Positions 21,551 to 22,706 of a stretch of 22,706 nucleotides of DNA are shown one piece after another. Made by a program: the position numbers and the translations under genes. The stretch is taken from the NCBI GenBank assembly GCA_002427615.1, contig DIFH01000052.1, positions 326 through 23,031 on the forward strand, in the 5' to 3' direction. The notes below the pieces were generated by a model. It saw only the letters and a program-made list of their open reading frames with translations. It did no database searches and was not told the DNA's origin. The first letter of the stretch is position 1, and every line of letters starts with the position of its first letter. The DNA is from Paludibacter sp. UBA5753. GTDB taxonomy: Bacteria > Bacteroidota > Bacteroidia > Bacteroidales > Paludibacteraceae.

Positions 21551-22621
21551 ATGGAAAGAGAAAAAATTGTTATCGGAATTACACAGGGTGATATTAACGG
21601 GATTGGATATGAGGTGATACTGAAAACACTGGCCGAAAGCAGAGTTCTCGATGCATTTGTTCCCGTTATTTACGGTTCGCCCAAAGTTGCGGCTTTTCAT
21701 CGTAAACAACTCGATATTCAGGGCATAAATCTGAATATAATCAATACGATAGATGAATTAAATCCAAAGAGAATAAATATAATTAATTGTACCGACGACG
21801 AAATAAAAGTTGAACTCGGACGCTCTACCGAGGAAGCCGGGAAAGCTGCTTTTGCCTCTCTCGAACGCGCTACCGAAGATTTGAAAATAGGAGCGTTGGA
21901 CGCCATTGTTACAGCGCCTATCAACAAAAAGAATATTCAGTCGAAGGACTTTCATTTCCCCGGTCATACCGAGTACCTCGAAGAAAAGTTCGGTACGGGA
22001 ACTTCGGCTTTGATGTTGCTTATCAACGATGTGATGCGGGTGGCGGTTGTTACGGGGCATATCCCTGTTAATGAAGTTTCCAAATCGCTGACTTCGGAGT
22101 TGATTGTCGAAAAACTTTTGGTATTGAATAATTCCTTGAAACAGGATTTTACCATTGTTTGTCCGCGAATTGCCGTTTTGGGACTCAATCCCCATGCCGG
22201 CGACGAAGGGGTGATTGGCGACGAAGAACAGAAAATAATCATCCCAGCCATAAAAGAAGCCGGGAAACAGGGAGTGGTTTGTGTGGGACCTTATCCTGCC
22301 GATGGCTTTTTCGGTTCGGGGCATTTCAATAAATTTGATGGCATATTAGCCATGTATCACGACCAAGGGTTAATCCCTTTTAAAACCGTTTCGATGGAAA
22401 GCGGGGTGAACTTCACCGCCGGACTTTCGGTTATACGCACTTCGCCGGCACACGGTACCGCTTACGATCTTGCCGGAAAAAATGTGGCTTCCGAAGATTC
22501 GTTCCGCCAGGCAATTTACATGGCTTGCGATATTTTCCAAAACCGTATGACCAACAAAGAAATTGCTGCCAATCCTTTGAAAGTGGAACAAAGAGTGGAA
22601 CGGGGAGGCAGAGTGGAATAA
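21551..22621 (+). CDS. pdxA: 4-hydroxythreonine-4-phosphate dehydrogenase
   Basis: PdxA oxidises 4-phosphohydroxy-L-threonine with NAD in the DXP-dependent route to pyridoxal 5'-phosphate. The 356-residue cytoplasmic protein has GITQGDINGIG (9-19), the active-site His139 in FPGHTEY, and zinc ligands His170 (VTGHIP), His215 (LNPHAGDEG) and His270 (MYHDQGLIPFK). The spacing of 45 and 55 residues is that of E. coli His166, His211 and His266. The C-terminal part holds RTSPAHGTAYDLAGK. The ATG at 21551 is chosen over a TTG six bases upstream. It is the last gene of the operon, followed within 30 bases by a strong terminator. It shares a transcript with cell-wall genes without an obvious metabolic link. 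Confidence 0.97.
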   Translation: MEREKIVIGITQGDINGIGYEVILKTLAESRVLDAFVPVIYGSPKVAAFHRKQLDIQGINLNIINTIDELNPKRINIINCTDDEIKVELGRSTEEAGKAAFASLERATEDLKIGALDAIVTAPINKKNIQSKDFHFPGHTEYLEEKFGTGTSALMLLINDVMRVAVVTGHIPVNEVSKSLTSELIVEKLLVLNNSLKQDFTIVCPRIAVLGLNPHAGDEGVIGDEEQKIIIPAIKEAGKQGVVCVGPYPADGFFGSGHFNKFDGILAMYHDQGLIPFKTVSMESGVNFTAGLSVIRTSPAHGTAYDLAGKNVASEDSFRQAIYMACDIFQNRMTNKEIAANPLKVEQRVERGGRVE

Positions 22622-22650
22622 TAGTTGACGGTTGATTATAATTAACCCGA

Positions 22651-22687
22651 AAAGAGGCTGTCTCAAAAGCAAGACAGCCTCTTTTTT
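22651..22687 (+). terminator. Strong rho-independent terminator after pdxA
   Basis: A perfect 13-bp stem, AAAGAGGCTGTCT (22651-22663) with its complement (22672-22684), has an 8-base loop and a run of six T residues (22682-22687). Because the stem is flanked by A and T runs it could act in both directions. The arms resemble the weaker hairpin at 3573-3598. Confidence 0.92.
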
Positions 22688-22706
22688 ATTGTGCGCCGAG
22701 CATGGC

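Noticed and set aside
1..22706. CRISPR arrays, tRNA or rRNA genes
   Set aside because: No regularly spaced direct repeats, cloverleaf-like segments with T-loop sequences, or rRNA-like stretches were noticed in the intergenic regions.

Overview
The window reads as chromosomal DNA of a Bacteroidota, most likely Bacteroidales. Supporting signs are a secreted protease ending in a type IX secretion (T9SS) sorting domain, TAnnTTTG-type -7 promoter motifs, start codons mostly without Shine-Dalgarno sequences, a DUF4837 lipoprotein followed by pdxA, and golvesin/amidase proteins typical of that order. The genus cannot be named from sequence alone. The left part (about 1-12.9 kb) looks more AT-rich and repeat-laden than the right part (12.9-22.7 kb), which looks like core chromosome.

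Layout. (1) 1-640: a fragment of a REP/RAYT-type repeat, a strong terminator and a minus-strand hsp20 gene with a full Shine-Dalgarno and a sigma-54-like promoter. (2) 973-3552: a secreted M6 metalloprotease with a nested C-terminal architecture and a T9SS signal. (3) 3553-5033: accessory DNA holding a terminator-like hairpin, a 120-bp decayed copy of the DUF389/trehalase gene junction, a RAYT transposase broken by a frameshift, and REP-like hairpins. (4) 5034-6392: a DUF389 membrane protein, convergent with the next operon; the two stop codons abut. (5) 6393-12058, minus strand: an operon mscS - otsB - otsA - trehalase. (6) 12059-12902: a non-coding stretch with three separate palindromic elements. 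(7) 12903-14996: an M3 peptidase lipoprotein with its own terminator. (8) 15229-16662: two abutting membrane-protein genes. (9) 16790-22621: a probable operon of an Amidase_2 protein, a 1021-residue golvesin/Amidase_3 protein, a DUF4837 lipoprotein and PdxA, closed by a strong terminator.

Main point of interest. In the trehalose operon, the trehalose-6-phosphate synthase carries an N-terminal receptor module (TM helix, extracytoplasmic domain, TM helix, HAMP) fused to the catalytic GT20 domain. It is translationally coupled to the phosphatase OtsB and to an MscS channel, and followed by an exported trehalase. A plausible reading is a self-contained osmotic-stress module in which the synthase is controlled directly by an envelope signal. 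The domain order is visible in the sequence; the signalling role is inference. Secondary points are the duplicated gene junction, the broken REPtron, the stacked palindromes at 12.1-12.7 kb, the hsp20 control region and the split amidase fold.
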